The position numbers and the translations under genes were made by a program. A stretch of DNA of 64,000 bases from Sulfurimonas sp. (lineage in GTDB: Bacteria > Campylobacterota > Campylobacteria > Campylobacterales > Sulfurimonadaceae): contig NZ_JACUTS010000001.1 of assembly GCF_014859695.1 (NCBI RefSeq), positions 1 to 64,000 on the forward strand. The letters are read 5' to 3'. Below, one piece after another: positions 40,966 through 50,791 of this stretch. The notes under the pieces are model-generated. The model was not told where the DNA came from. It searched no databases and was given only the letters and a program-made list of their open reading frames with translations. How positions within the stretch are numbered: the stretch's first letter is position 1; every line of letters starts with the position of its first letter.

Positions 40966-41871
40966 TTACACCAGGCTCTTAAGTCTAAAATCAAAGTTTA
41001 GCGCATCTGTATGGCAAACATCAATACATCTTCCGCAAAGCGTACAGTCTGCACCTGTAATATACTCTCTTGTTATACCTTTTTCTTCTCTTTGTTTGTC
41101 ATATTTTGCTTTTGTAATCTCTAAAACCTGATTTTCAAAACATACATCATGGCAAACCATACAGTGGTCGCAGTTGTCATTCCACTCGACTCTGAGTGCC
41201 GAGATTTTCCCCAGGTAACCGTATGTCGTACCGATTGGACAAATATATGTACACCAAGCTCTTCGGGAGTAAAAAACCTCAAAAGCCAAAACCACTACAA
41301 CCCAAAGAAGCGCCAAGCTCCATCCATACGCAATAGTGCGGCTTAAAATTCCAACAACGTTAAATGTCTCAAACACCAAATAGCCGCTAACTAAAGAGAG
41401 ACTCAAAAATATGACCCAAAAAATATGTCTGACTCTGTGATCAAACTTTCTCTCTTTGATAATTTTTTTATTCACAAGAGTGTCATGCCATTTTTCGCCG
41501 ATTTCGCTTAGTATGCCATATGGACAAACCCATGCGCAGTAGCTTCTTCCGCCGACAAGAAGATAAAAAGCAGCAATTGTCGCAGTGCCTATTATCATAT
41601 TTACAGGCAGCTCGAACGTAGCTAGAAAAAGCTCTATGGTAGTAAAAATATCTATAAGATGAAAACCTAGAAATCTTGAACCGCTCAGCGTTCCCTCGAG
41701 CATCTGAATATCGACGTGAAAAGATAGAAAAAAGAGCAGGTGAATGGAAATGATTAAAATCCATCTCTTCATCCTGTAACTAAACTTTTTTTTACCGTCT
41801 TTTGTTTTGTCAAAAAATGTTGACCAAAACGAAGAGTGTTTAATCGTCTCTCTACTATTATATTTATCCAT
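40966..41871 (-). CDS. nosH: NapH-like polyferredoxin NosH
   Basis: CAWVCPYGILSE, CTYICPIGTTYG, CDHCMVCHDVCFE, CTLCGRCIDVCHTDA. Confidence 0.9.
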   Translation of the reverse strand: MDKYNSRETIKHSSFWSTFFDKTKDGKKKFSYRMKRWILIISIHLLFFLSFHVDIQMLEGTLSGSRFLGFHLIDIFTTIELFLATFELPVNMIIGTATIAAFYLLVGGRSYCAWVCPYGILSEIGEKWHDTLVNKKIIKERKFDHRVRHIFWVIFLSLSLVSGYLVFETFNVVGILSRTIAYGWSLALLWVVVVLAFEVFYSRRAWCTYICPIGTTYGYLGKISALRVEWNDNCDHCMVCHDVCFENQVLEITKAKYDKQREEKGITREYITGADCTLCGRCIDVCHTDALNFDFRLKSLV

Positions 41872-41904
41872 TTAAAGCTCCATTTTTCGGCTGGTTGTTA
41901 GACA

Positions 41905-42405
41905 CTATTTATTGCTCTCAGCTGCGCGTGAGGGAAATTCTCCGATTTCATCTGCAAACTTTCTTAGTTCCTCTTCGCTGGTGTTAATGAGCAACCCTCT
42001 CATAATCACGTTCTCTTTTCTGTTGGCTTTAAAATCAGTTAAATCTTTGTATATCTTATCAGCACTTTGTCCATAAAGTTTTGGTCCCATAAGCTTTCTT
42101 CCGTCTTGCTCTCCAGAGCCGTTTGCTCCATGACATGCGGCACATTTACTTTTGTACTCCATACTTACTTTTATGGCTCCTATATTTCCGGCTTTGTCTT
42201 TAAGTGCCCTTAGCTGATCCGTCTCTTTTTCTTCATCACTTTTTTCTGCCGGTGCTGCTTGTGTTGTGGTAGTAGCATCTGCAAAGCTTCCTATACCTTT
42301 GGCATGTTCGCCGCCATGGTAAGCTCCTCCTTTTGAGAGAGTCCATGCCATTAGAGCAAATACTAAGATTGTTGCTATTGCCGCTATCGTATTTTTCATG
42401 CTCAT
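41905..42405 (-). CDS. nosC2: Monoheme cytochrome c (NosC2-like)
   Basis: CAACHGANGSGEQDGRKLMGPKLYGQS; TM anchor; position in cluster. Confidence 0.85.
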   Translation of the reverse strand: MSMKNTIAAIATILVFALMAWTLSKGGAYHGGEHAKGIGSFADATTTTQAAPAEKSDEEKETDQLRALKDKAGNIGAIKVSMEYKSKCAACHGANGSGEQDGRKLMGPKLYGQSADKIYKDLTDFKANRKENVIMRGLLINTSEEELRKFADEIGEFPSRAAESNK

Positions 42406-43034
42406 CTCCTCATCTCTTTTATCATCTTGTTAAATTCGTATATTTCATCGGAGAGCCTTCTTATCTCTTCATCATCCATTTGGCTGATAAGACCGTTCAT
42501 CAATACATTTTTAGATGAGTCTTTTTTAAACTCTGCAATCTTATTAAAAATATACTCAGAGTCTTTTCCAAGAAGAGAGGGACCTATAACACCGTTTGCA
42601 TAGTCATTATGACATGCAGAGCATTTGACGATAAACTCTTTGCTTAACTGTTTTACAAGCATTGAAACTTGTATGCTTTCATAAGGGCTTCTAACATATA
42701 TGTTTGCGTCTACGGCACTTCTTGGTTTTGTCCTCACAGAGGCATCTTCATTTGCAGGCATTGCATTTAGATCATATTCACTCTGTATGTTGTAGTCATA
42801 GTAGTAGGATTTACTCTGGTTTTTATCATGTTCTTTTTCTTCAACTTTAACAGCGAGAGCATTTTTGTTTTCAACAACTTCAATACTCTGCAAAGCAGCT
42901 GTTTTTGGAGATTGTGCATTTGCACTCTCTTTTTTATCGCTCTCTTGGCTGCAACCTGTAAAAAGGGCAAGGAACAAAACACCGCCGATATAGAATAAAC
43001 TTTTAGATTTTGATTTTAAATTACAATTTTTCAT
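42402..43034 (-). CDS. nosC1: Monoheme cytochrome c lipoprotein (NosC1-like)
   Basis: Lipobox LFTGCSQES; CSACHNDYANGVIGPSLLGKD. Confidence 0.85.
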   Translation of the reverse strand: MKNCNLKSKSKSLFYIGGVLFLALFTGCSQESDKKESANAQSPKTAALQSIEVVENKNALAVKVEEKEHDKNQSKSYYYDYNIQSEYDLNAMPANEDASVRTKPRSAVDANIYVRSPYESIQVSMLVKQLSKEFIVKCSACHNDYANGVIGPSLLGKDSEYIFNKIAEFKKDSSKNVLMNGLISQMDDEEIRRLSDEIYEFNKMIKEMRR

Positions 43035-43043
43035 TTTATGGCC

Positions 43044-43784
43044 TTATTTTTTGTTTAAGTAGTACTCTTCATAAGTCACTCTTGGTTTGACTACAATTGA
43101 TGCAATTGTTGTTGGGCAAACTTCTTGACACGCACCGCATCCTATACATCCGTCATAGATTTCAGGTCTGTTGCCTCCGCCGCTGTCACTCACCATAGCT
43201 ATGGCACTCATAGGATTTGGAATAGGGCACATGTCGGCGCATAGAGTACACTCCTTGTCTTCAAAAGAGTCAAATTTTTCAAGAAGTTCTACTTCAAGTT
43301 CGTGAATATTTACAACAGAGTTTGTAAATTTATGCATTTGCTTATTGTACCCCTTTGGTATAGGAGTATTTGTCATAGCAAGACAGGTGTCTGGAAACTC
43401 TAACACGGCAATTCCCATCTTGATATCTTCTGGTTTTTCAGTATGATGATCAAGCGCTCCGCTTGGGCATGCAAGAACACAAGGCACCGCGCTACAAGCA
43501 TAGCAACCTCTCTCATCTGCATCAATATATGGTGTTCCAACACCATGCCCGCTTAGAAAATCGGCAAGTTTTATAGAGTGGTAAGGACATACCTGAAGAC
43601 ACTGACCGCACTTTATACAGAGCGCTAGAAATTTTTTTTCATCTACGGCTCCCGGCGGTCTCAACCTATTTTCTGCCCTTAAGACATAGGGGCTAAATAC
43701 CATGCCCCCGCCTAAAACAAGTCCTAGTACTCCTAAAGTAGAGTATTTTATAAATTCTCTTTTATCTGTCTTAACTTTTTCCAA
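43044..43784 (-). CDS. nosG: NapG-like ferredoxin NosG
   Basis: CIKCGQCLQVCPYHSI, CTLCADMCPIPNPM, CIGCGACQEVCPT. Confidence 0.9.
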   Translation of the reverse strand: MEKVKTDKREFIKYSTLGVLGLVLGGGMVFSPYVLRAENRLRPPGAVDEKKFLALCIKCGQCLQVCPYHSIKLADFLSGHGVGTPYIDADERGCYACSAVPCVLACPSGALDHHTEKPEDIKMGIAVLEFPDTCLAMTNTPIPKGYNKQMHKFTNSVVNIHELEVELLEKFDSFEDKECTLCADMCPIPNPMSAIAMVSDSGGGNRPEIYDGCIGCGACQEVCPTTIASIVVKPRVTYEEYYLNKK

Positions 43785-43787
43785 AAT

Positions 43788-45005
43788 TTATCCTTCTATC
43801 TTAACTATGGGTTCTGCATCTTCAAATAAAAAAAGCGGCTTTGTAAATGGTGCCAGTTTTGCTAAAAAATTTAGCAAAGATATAACGGGCGAGCCGTAGA
43901 AAAACTTAACATCCGGGTTGTGAATCCAGAGCTGATCCGCATATCTATAGACTTTATGCGGGGTATCGCCTATGTTATCACCATTCTTATCAAAGCCCTC
44001 GTAGTTATCCCAGTAATTCTGGCTAATCTCATTATTGTAAGTTCTGCTTGATCTTCCATCATTTATAACATCTTCAATATTTCCCATTATTATGTTGTTT
44101 TTGATAATGTTGTCTTCACTTAAAGAGTGGAAATGAAGTGCTTGTGAGTTGTACAATATTTTGTTGTTCTCTATCCAGTTATTTGTATCAGGCTCAAATG
44201 GGGATCTGTCAATATAGATTCCCTGAGCACAGTATAGAATCGTATTGTCTTTTATGGTAAAGTTGGTTACCTCTTTTAAGCCTATGCCCATTCCGGTAGT
44301 GCCCAAAGAGCTTTTTATGAAATTGCCCGTTGCTACGGTATCTTTTGAGTACATAAAAAATATTCCTACCGAGTTGTATTTGTAGCTATTATTTTTCACA
44401 TAATTTTTGCCGGCATACATAAAGTGCAGCGAATATCTGCAATACTCCCCGATATTCTCCTCTATAAGATTTCCGTGACTATACCAGACAACCATGTCGC
44501 GAGAGCGGATAAGCGAGTTTTTTCTTATGATGTTGTCGTGGCTGTACCATAGTCTTAAACCGTCTCCTTTTAATCCTAGGTCAAAATCTTTTGATGTTAT
44601 GGTGTTGTTGGAGATGATAGAGTTGCTAACCATCTGCATGTCAATTCCAAAAAGGCAATCATCTATGGTGCAGTTGCTGACTTCACACTGTTTTGCTTCA
44701 GAGATAGTGATGGCAGCATCAACGTTTTCATGCCTATCCCCACTTCCCGTAATCCTTAAATTTTTAAGTGTCACATAAGAACTTTTTATGGTTATTACAG
44801 TTCCTTTGCCTTCACCGTCAATGACTACGCCATCTTCTTTTCCTATAATTGTCAAAGGTTTATTTATGACAATACTGCCTTTGTAGACCCCCTCAGGAAG
44901 CTTTAAGATAGAACCGACAGGTGCATCATCAATTGCTTTTTGCAGTACATTTGCGCTTAACAATGGCAAAAATAGAGTTAATAAAACAAAAAAAAGTTTA
45001 AGCAT
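43788..45005 (-). CDS. nosD: Periplasmic copper-processing protein NosD
   Basis: Right-handed beta-helix (CASH) repeats, signal peptide, nos context. Confidence 0.93.
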   Translation of the reverse strand: MLKLFFVLLTLFLPLLSANVLQKAIDDAPVGSILKLPEGVYKGSIVINKPLTIIGKEDGVVIDGEGKGTVITIKSSYVTLKNLRITGSGDRHENVDAAITISEAKQCEVSNCTIDDCLFGIDMQMVSNSIISNNTITSKDFDLGLKGDGLRLWYSHDNIIRKNSLIRSRDMVVWYSHGNLIEENIGEYCRYSLHFMYAGKNYVKNNSYKYNSVGIFFMYSKDTVATGNFIKSSLGTTGMGIGLKEVTNFTIKDNTILYCAQGIYIDRSPFEPDTNNWIENNKILYNSQALHFHSLSEDNIIKNNIIMGNIEDVINDGRSSRTYNNEISQNYWDNYEGFDKNGDNIGDTPHKVYRYADQLWIHNPDVKFFYGSPVISLLNFLAKLAPFTKPLFLFEDAEPIVKIEG

Positions 45006-45789
45006 GTTGGTTATTTATTCCCTTAAGAGCCTTTTGTTTTGCAAAAAATGCAAGTAAGCTCAGCAGACCGATTGCCAAAATAAGATAAAAACCGATTGAC
45101 GGATAAGAGTGTGTAACAAATTGTGCAATCTTTCCGTCTCCAAAAACAGTAGGCATAAAAGGTTTTATTTTAAACATCCCCCAGTCATGCAGATTATGCC
45201 CAAACCAATAGAGCCAAAATGAATAATCAGCAATAAAGAGGAGTGGAAGGGATGCCGGAATCAGCATAAAATAAATTAAAATCTTAGAGTTGTAAAGTAT
45301 AAAATATATTATTCCCAAAGATAGTGCTAAAAGAGCATATATGCCTATCTCCCTCTCAATAGTTCCGCCAACCCACATAGGATCCATTCCTACATAGTGG
45401 TTGATAGTATTCATTTCATGAACTTCTCCGCTGTAGCCGTCAAAATGAAAAAATACGGGAATACCTTCTGGAAAAGCATCTTTAGGATAGTTTGGCGCTT
45501 CAAGCGAAACTGCCCAAATAGGCATAGAAGCAGGACCTATTTCCGCTGTAGTCGATATCATTTTTTCTAAGTCATTGTGCGCTTCTTGTGGCGTACTAAC
45601 ACTTTTGTATCGTCCTTGATTATAAAAATTCCAAACTGTTTTACTAAAAGATGAGATCTCACTCTCTTTGGAGTTTTCTATTTGATTTAACACCCCATGA
45701 AATGCCAGCATTGGAAGTGTAAAAGAGAAGGTTAGGATTAATAAAGCTAAAGTAGCAAACACTCTTGCTTTTGTCAAACTTTTATTCAT
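44998..45789 (-). CDS. nosB: NosB-like membrane protein
   Basis: Multi-TM, between nosZ and nosD as in epsilonproteobacterial nos clusters. Confidence 0.7.
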   Translation of the reverse strand: MNKSLTKARVFATLALLILTFSFTLPMLAFHGVLNQIENSKESEISSFSKTVWNFYNQGRYKSVSTPQEAHNDLEKMISTTAEIGPASMPIWAVSLEAPNYPKDAFPEGIPVFFHFDGYSGEVHEMNTINHYVGMDPMWVGGTIEREIGIYALLALSLGIIYFILYNSKILIYFMLIPASLPLLFIADYSFWLYWFGHNLHDWGMFKIKPFMPTVFGDGKIAQFVTHSYPSIGFYLILAIGLLSLLAFFAKQKALKGINNQHA

Positions 45790-45813
45790 TATGAAAGTCC
45801 TTTGTATATAAAA

Positions 45814-45957
45814 AATAAAACTTGAAAATTAATAACAATCCTCAAGTTTTATTTTATAATGTATTATATTACAATATTATTCTTATAAGCTTAAATAATA
45901 AAGGATTGATATAAATGCAAAAAGGGAGAAGAATAAAATTCCTCCCCCTTTTTTTAA
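45814..45957 (-). terminator. Hairpins between nosZ and nosB
   Basis: A/T-rich GGGAG...CTCCCCC hairpin flanked by A/T tracts (~45918-45957) and perfect 12-bp AATAAAACTTGA/TCAAGTTTTATT (45814-45853). Confidence 0.5.
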
Positions 45958-45978
45958 TTGTTTCTAAAAAATGTATCT

Positions 45979-48579
45979 TTAGAAAAGATTTGCGTTCTCA
46001 TCTACCCATTTAAGATATTCAATGATATCTTTAGTCTCTTTTTCATTCATGTGCTGATTAGGCATTTTAAGGTTAAAGTAATCAATCATCCCTTTAACAT
46101 ATGGATCATCATACATGTGTTCAGGACTCATAATAAAATCTTTTACCCATTTTTGACTATCTTTACCATGTCTCTCAAGTACACCTGTTAAGTCTGGACC
46201 GGAAGAGACTTTACCGATAACGTGACAGCCGCCACATCCGCCTTCGCCAAAAGCTTTTTCGCCGGCTGCTGCTGCAGCTGACTGTTTTGTAGCAATGATT
46301 CTAACAAGGGCATCTTTTGCTCTGATTCCAACATCGGCTGTTTTAACCATAAGCTGCCAAATCATATTTTCAAATAGGATGGCTTTTTCCAAATCACCGG
46401 CTTTAACAGCTTCATCAGCCAGTTTTTTCTGTGCCGGAATTTGACCATATTGATCAAATGCATCTGTAACAAGCTCTGCAACAATCTTATGCTTATCAAA
46501 GTTATTGTCTTTTAAGAACTTCACCACTGACTGGATAACAGCATCGGTTGCGGCATTTGTTGCGACAGTTTTCTCATACTCAGCTTGTAGCTCTGCAGGA
46601 GACATTGTCTGCATCTTCATTTTTTGCGCACTTTCGTACTTTTTGTTTGGGTCTTTTACCATTAGGTAACCCATCATCTCTAAGTGAAGTGCAGAACAAA
46701 ATTCAGTACAGTAGTAAGGAAAAACACCCTCTATATCAGCGATAAATTTAATACTTGCAGTCTTGCCCGGCTCAAGTGAAGCATGAATATTATAATGGCC
46801 AATCGTAAAACCGTGTGCCTCATCTTGAGCACGCTCAAGGTTTGTTAGGTACATAGTTACCTCATCGCCCTTGTTTACAGTAATTCTCTCGGGATTGATG
46901 TGTGAACGAACAACAGTCGCATAAATTTTGACTTTGTTTCCATCTCTTTCAATTCTCTCTTGACCTGCAAGTGTTTTACCCTCGTGGATTGAGTCAGTTC
47001 TAGAGTTTGTACCCATTGGATATCTTACATGCCCGTGAAGTTTTTCAGCTCTAATAGCAACTGCTTGGTGTGGCTCTCCAAGAGGAAGAGGCATGTCTAC
47101 AAGAAGGTCCATCTTTTTACCACTAATATCAATTAGCTGGTGATTTTGTGGATGAAGTGGTCCAACATTTTGAAATCTATCAATTGCTAATTTGTTGAGT
47201 GAAATAATATATTTTCCTTGAGGATCAGCAGATTTACCCTCCATCCCACAAAGGTGTCCTACATTGTAGTGAACATTTACTTTATCTAGTACTTTAAGAG
47301 TTTTATAGTTCCATTTTACGATTTGACTATCAACGTAAAGTGAAGTATAAATTTCACCGTCTACAGGAGAGTATTGGTTATGTAATGGCCCAAGACCCAG
47401 TTCTGCTTGACCATGCAGAGATTTCTTCATATCTAAGATAGGAATACCGTATGGGTCTTTTCCTACATACTCTTTGCTGTCAATAAGTTTTTTGATTTTG
47501 CTCCATTTAAAAACAGAAGCGTGCGTATCTAGTTTACCACAAACCGTGATGTATTCACCATCAGGAGAGACGTCGACACCGTGTGGAGATTTTGGTTCAG
47601 GAATTAAGAATAGTGCATTGTTTTTAACTGCAATATCCATAGGAATAACTTTGTGATCATTAATGATTTTTACATTTTTTGGATCTTTTGCAAGTTCTCC
47701 CAGTTTTCTCCAGTTATATACATGTAAGAAGTCAGTGTCGTTTCTACTCATACCCGCTTCGTTTGGCGGCATACCGACTTCGATTCCGCCTGTATACATT
47801 TCAGTATTTACAGAGTTTGTGAATCCCCAGCCGTCAGAAACACCTTTTCCAGCATCACTTAAATCTTGCATATATGGAGGCATCTCAATTGTAAAAGACT
47901 CTTTCTCTTGAATCTTCCCTTTTTTGTGATCAAACTTCCACATTGTAACACCGCCGCGGTATGCTTCTTTGTAAGCTTCGATTGGATGGTAGTTGTTGTC
48001 AAATGGAGCTGCATATTGGCATGCTTCAATGATATAGTCACTGTTTTGGGTAAAGAAAGCCCCACCGTGAGCAGATTTGAAAACAGGGTTAACAACAATC
48101 TGTTTAGTTTCAAAATCTGCTAAGTCGATGATTGCGATACGAGGATTTGCCTTGTCATTTATAGCAAGCCATTTACCGTCATATTTTCCATCTATTTCTG
48201 AGAGAGCAGGGTGGTGAGTATCTCCCCAGTTTATCTCTCTTCCTCTGATATTTCCTTGTCTTAGAACCTTTTTAGACTCTTCGTCAAATCCGTATCCCTG
48301 CCAAGGCTCAGGAGTAAAGACTCCGATATATTTTAAAATTCTCATAGAGGGAACGCCGTATACTATTACCTGACCGGCTTGACCAGCTGAACTAAAAACA
48401 ACAAACTCATCTTTTACCCCCGAAGGGTTGTAGGTTTTTGCAGCACGGACCACATCAACTTCGCTTAGACCTCTTTTCTTCATAACTTCCGCAAGCTCAC
48501 CGCTACTAGCAACCAAACCAGTTGCTGCCACCGAAGCGCTCAGTATGACTGAAGAAAACTTGGTAAAATGTCTTTTCAT
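45979..48579 (-). CDS. nosZ: Nitrous oxide reductase, Sec-type (clade II) with C-terminal cytochrome c domain
   Basis: CuA motif YYCTEFCSALHLEMMGY, C-terminal GCGGCHVIGKVSSGPDLTG, no twin-arginine in signal peptide; ATG at 48579 preferred. Confidence 0.97.
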   Translation of the reverse strand: MKRHFTKFSSVILSASVAATGLVASSGELAEVMKKRGLSEVDVVRAAKTYNPSGVKDEFVVFSSAGQAGQVIVYGVPSMRILKYIGVFTPEPWQGYGFDEESKKVLRQGNIRGREINWGDTHHPALSEIDGKYDGKWLAINDKANPRIAIIDLADFETKQIVVNPVFKSAHGGAFFTQNSDYIIEACQYAAPFDNNYHPIEAYKEAYRGGVTMWKFDHKKGKIQEKESFTIEMPPYMQDLSDAGKGVSDGWGFTNSVNTEMYTGGIEVGMPPNEAGMSRNDTDFLHVYNWRKLGELAKDPKNVKIINDHKVIPMDIAVKNNALFLIPEPKSPHGVDVSPDGEYITVCGKLDTHASVFKWSKIKKLIDSKEYVGKDPYGIPILDMKKSLHGQAELGLGPLHNQYSPVDGEIYTSLYVDSQIVKWNYKTLKVLDKVNVHYNVGHLCGMEGKSADPQGKYIISLNKLAIDRFQNVGPLHPQNHQLIDISGKKMDLLVDMPLPLGEPHQAVAIRAEKLHGHVRYPMGTNSRTDSIHEGKTLAGQERIERDGNKVKIYATVVRSHINPERITVNKGDEVTMYLTNLERAQDEAHGFTIGHYNIHASLEPGKTASIKFIADIEGVFPYYCTEFCSALHLEMMGYLMVKDPNKKYESAQKMKMQTMSPAELQAEYEKTVATNAATDAVIQSVVKFLKDNNFDKHKIVAELVTDAFDQYGQIPAQKKLADEAVKAGDLEKAILFENMIWQLMVKTADVGIRAKDALVRIIATKQSAAAAAGEKAFGEGGCGGCHVIGKVSSGPDLTGVLERHGKDSQKWVKDFIMSPEHMYDDPYVKGMIDYFNLKMPNQHMNEKETKDIIEYLKWVDENANLF

Positions 48580-48610
48580 GATATTCTCCTTAAATTCCAT
48601 TAATAACAAA

Positions 48611-48658
48611 ATGGTAGTTTAATTTGAGGAGTAATAATTTGACTATGGTCAAATTATT
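48611..48658 (-). promoter_or_regulatory. Crp/Fnr-type promoter of nosZ: AATAATTTGAC-CATA-GTCAAATTATT then TACCAT -10
   Basis: Perfect 11-bp-arm palindrome 48633-48658 (core 48639-48652), 22 nt to TACCAT (48616..48611), centre ~66 bp from ATG. Confidence 0.7.
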
Positions 48659-48667
48659 TAATTAATT

Positions 48668-49609
48668 TTATTTTTTAAGTTTAGAATATAAAATGAGAGC
48701 GTCTAAATCTTTTTTTAAATTTTTTAACTTTATAGCTGTTGAACCTAGCTCTTCAAGAGATTGTATGACGGAATCCTCTTTTTTTCTCAACTCTTTATCT
48801 CTTGTTTTTTCGTTCATAGCATATATCAACTCTACTAAATCCTCTATATGCTTCTCTGTACTCTCCAGTGATTTATATGTATATTCTATGGAGTTTGCTG
48901 AGTACTCTATGGAGTCATTTATCTTTTTTACCAGTGAATTAAAATTGTCTTTTGCCTGCGTTATTTCTGTACCGGCATTCTCTATTTCAATAGGCTTTAG
49001 TTCTTTGATTGATGCATTTGAAATAATCTCTTTTGAGGCAGATAGAAATTTTTGTACAAAAGCGATAACTGTTTTTAACTCGGTAAATAAGTATAGAAGA
49101 AGTAGTACTAAAAAAATAAAAAGTAGATACTGAATATATTTGTAGAACTGCTGTTTTTCTTCAAAACTATCTTTTTCTTTTTGAATGATATGGTTGAACT
49201 CTAAAATAAGTTTTAAGTTAGTGTTATAAATCTCTTTTAGACTTTTTTCAAATAAAATAGTTGAGTAGATGGATCTGTTTTTGAACTGATCTCTGAAATT
49301 TTGTACATTAAGATAAAAATTGTTCCATAGTTTTGCAATATTTTCATTTGTTGCAATATTTTGTTCTCTGTAATTCATAACAGCTAAAAATTTTCTTATG
49401 GAGTCGTCGAGTGTTTGTGAGGAGCTATTTGGATTTTTATATATATAGAAAATATTTTTTGATATCTCTTGGGTGAAATCTTTTTGTTCATTCATTGCAT
49501 CTATAAAATCATTATGTTGTGAGATGCTTTTTGACGTGTAGCTAAAAAGAGTTGCAAGCGTAATTGAGAGAACAAATATTAGTGCGCCTACAATTTTAAT
49601 TTTTTTCAA
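48668..49609 (-). CDS. Membrane sensor-like protein without recognisable output domain
   Basis: Two TM flanking helical periplasmic domain; cytoplasmic coiled coil; 4 bp from Crp/Fnr gene. Confidence 0.7.
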   Translation of the reverse strand: MKKIKIVGALIFVLSITLATLFSYTSKSISQHNDFIDAMNEQKDFTQEISKNIFYIYKNPNSSSQTLDDSIRKFLAVMNYREQNIATNENIAKLWNNFYLNVQNFRDQFKNRSIYSTILFEKSLKEIYNTNLKLILEFNHIIQKEKDSFEEKQQFYKYIQYLLFIFLVLLLLYLFTELKTVIAFVQKFLSASKEIISNASIKELKPIEIENAGTEITQAKDNFNSLVKKINDSIEYSANSIEYTYKSLESTEKHIEDLVELIYAMNEKTRDKELRKKEDSVIQSLEELGSTAIKLKNLKKDLDALILYSKLKK

Positions 49610-49612
49610 ATT

Positions 49613-50281
49613 TTACTCCTCATAGATAGAGATTAGAGCTTCTTTGTCTAAAACTACTATATTTCCATTTTTAGAATCTATAATATTGTCTCTTTTTAGT
49701 ATGTTCAAAACTCTTGAGAGTGTCTCCGGCTGTATATGAAGTATAAGAGATATCTCTGCTCTTTTTAAATTGTTAAATATATCCAGATCATCATATAGCA
49801 TCATAGCGACTTTTGCGGTAGAGTTAAAGATAAACTCTCTATTTATAAGAGATTGCAGCTGCTGGGAATTTAAAATAACTTCATTGATGAACTCAGAACA
49901 AAGAAAGCCTTTGTCTAGAAACTCTTCTTTAAATTTTTTGTAATCTATTTGAAGTATTTGAGAATCTTTTAGAAGTGCTACATTTGCAAAAGAGTTGAGA
50001 GTCTCTTGTTTTATGTTTGATATTTCAGTTATTAGAGAGTTTTCATATATATAGTATAAAAATATTTCGTTATTATACTTGTCTATTTTATATGCTTTTG
50101 CCAACCCTTTTAAAAGATATAAAAGAGAGTTGTTCTGTTTTTTCTCATAATATACAACATACTCTTTAGAGTAGTTGTGTATGACTGAGATAGATGACAA
50201 AAGTTCTATTTGCTCTTTATCGAGAGATGAAAAAAAATCTAAAGAGGAGATAAGCTCCTTGGAAGAGATGTTTTTATTCAT
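49613..50281 (-). CDS. Crp/Fnr family transcriptional regulator
   Basis: cNMP-like barrel; HTH RAEISLILHIQPETLSRVLNILKRDNII. Confidence 0.9.
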   Translation of the reverse strand: MNKNISSKELISSLDFFSSLDKEQIELLSSISVIHNYSKEYVVYYEKKQNNSLLYLLKGLAKAYKIDKYNNEIFLYYIYENSLITEISNIKQETLNSFANVALLKDSQILQIDYKKFKEEFLDKGFLCSEFINEVILNSQQLQSLINREFIFNSTAKVAMMLYDDLDIFNNLKRAEISLILHIQPETLSRVLNILKRDNIIDSKNGNIVVLDKEALISIYEE

Positions 50282-50712
50282 TGCAGGGTATTAAAACATA
50301 TCTCTTTGTTTATATCGAACTTAAATAGTTCTGCCTTGCTGTGGGCACTGTTATATATATACTGGATTGAAATATCTGCGTCTAAAAAGCGTTTTGAGTT
50401 TCTGCAAACACCTAGAGTTACAGCCTCTTTCATTCTGCTATGATCCTCTTTTTTTACACTTTCATCACTTTTTGGGGAGATATCAATTTCAAATATATAA
50501 ACAAGCGTGCTGTTATCTGCTTTGATGCTTCTGAGTTTTGTATATTTATCGATTGTTGAGGGCAGTGCCTTTGATAACTCTTGGGCAGCTAATTTAGCAA
50601 TCTCTCTGTTTTGCTTTTTCATATTTTGTGATGAAAGTTCTCCGCTTTGTAGCTGCATTTCTGAGGCAAAAGCAGAAAACATTATAAATAGTATCGTAAA
50701 TAAAAATTTCAT
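50278..50712 (-). CDS. Secreted hypothetical protein
   Basis: Signal peptide from ATG at 50712, 4-bp overlap with Crp/Fnr gene. Confidence 0.65.
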   Translation of the reverse strand: MKFLFTILFIMFSAFASEMQLQSGELSSQNMKKQNREIAKLAAQELSKALPSTIDKYTKLRSIKADNSTLVYIFEIDISPKSDESVKKEDHSRMKEAVTLGVCRNSKRFLDADISIQYIYNSAHSKAELFKFDINKEICFNTLQ

Positions 50713-50791
50713 TTCTTCTCTTTCTTTGTAAAAAATAGTGCGCAACAGCAACCCTTAATCACTTAAGCGTTGCAAAAAAAACTAAAAAGTT

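Noticed and set aside
46548-48123. Several 60-85 aa ORFs antisense to nosZ
   Set aside because: Opposite a clearly coding gene, no RBS or family resemblance; typical shadow ORFs.
50752-50791. Hairpin GCAACGCTTAA/TTAAGGGTTGC after ftsZ considered as a regulatory element
   Set aside because: Most simply an imperfect ftsZ terminator; no further signal.
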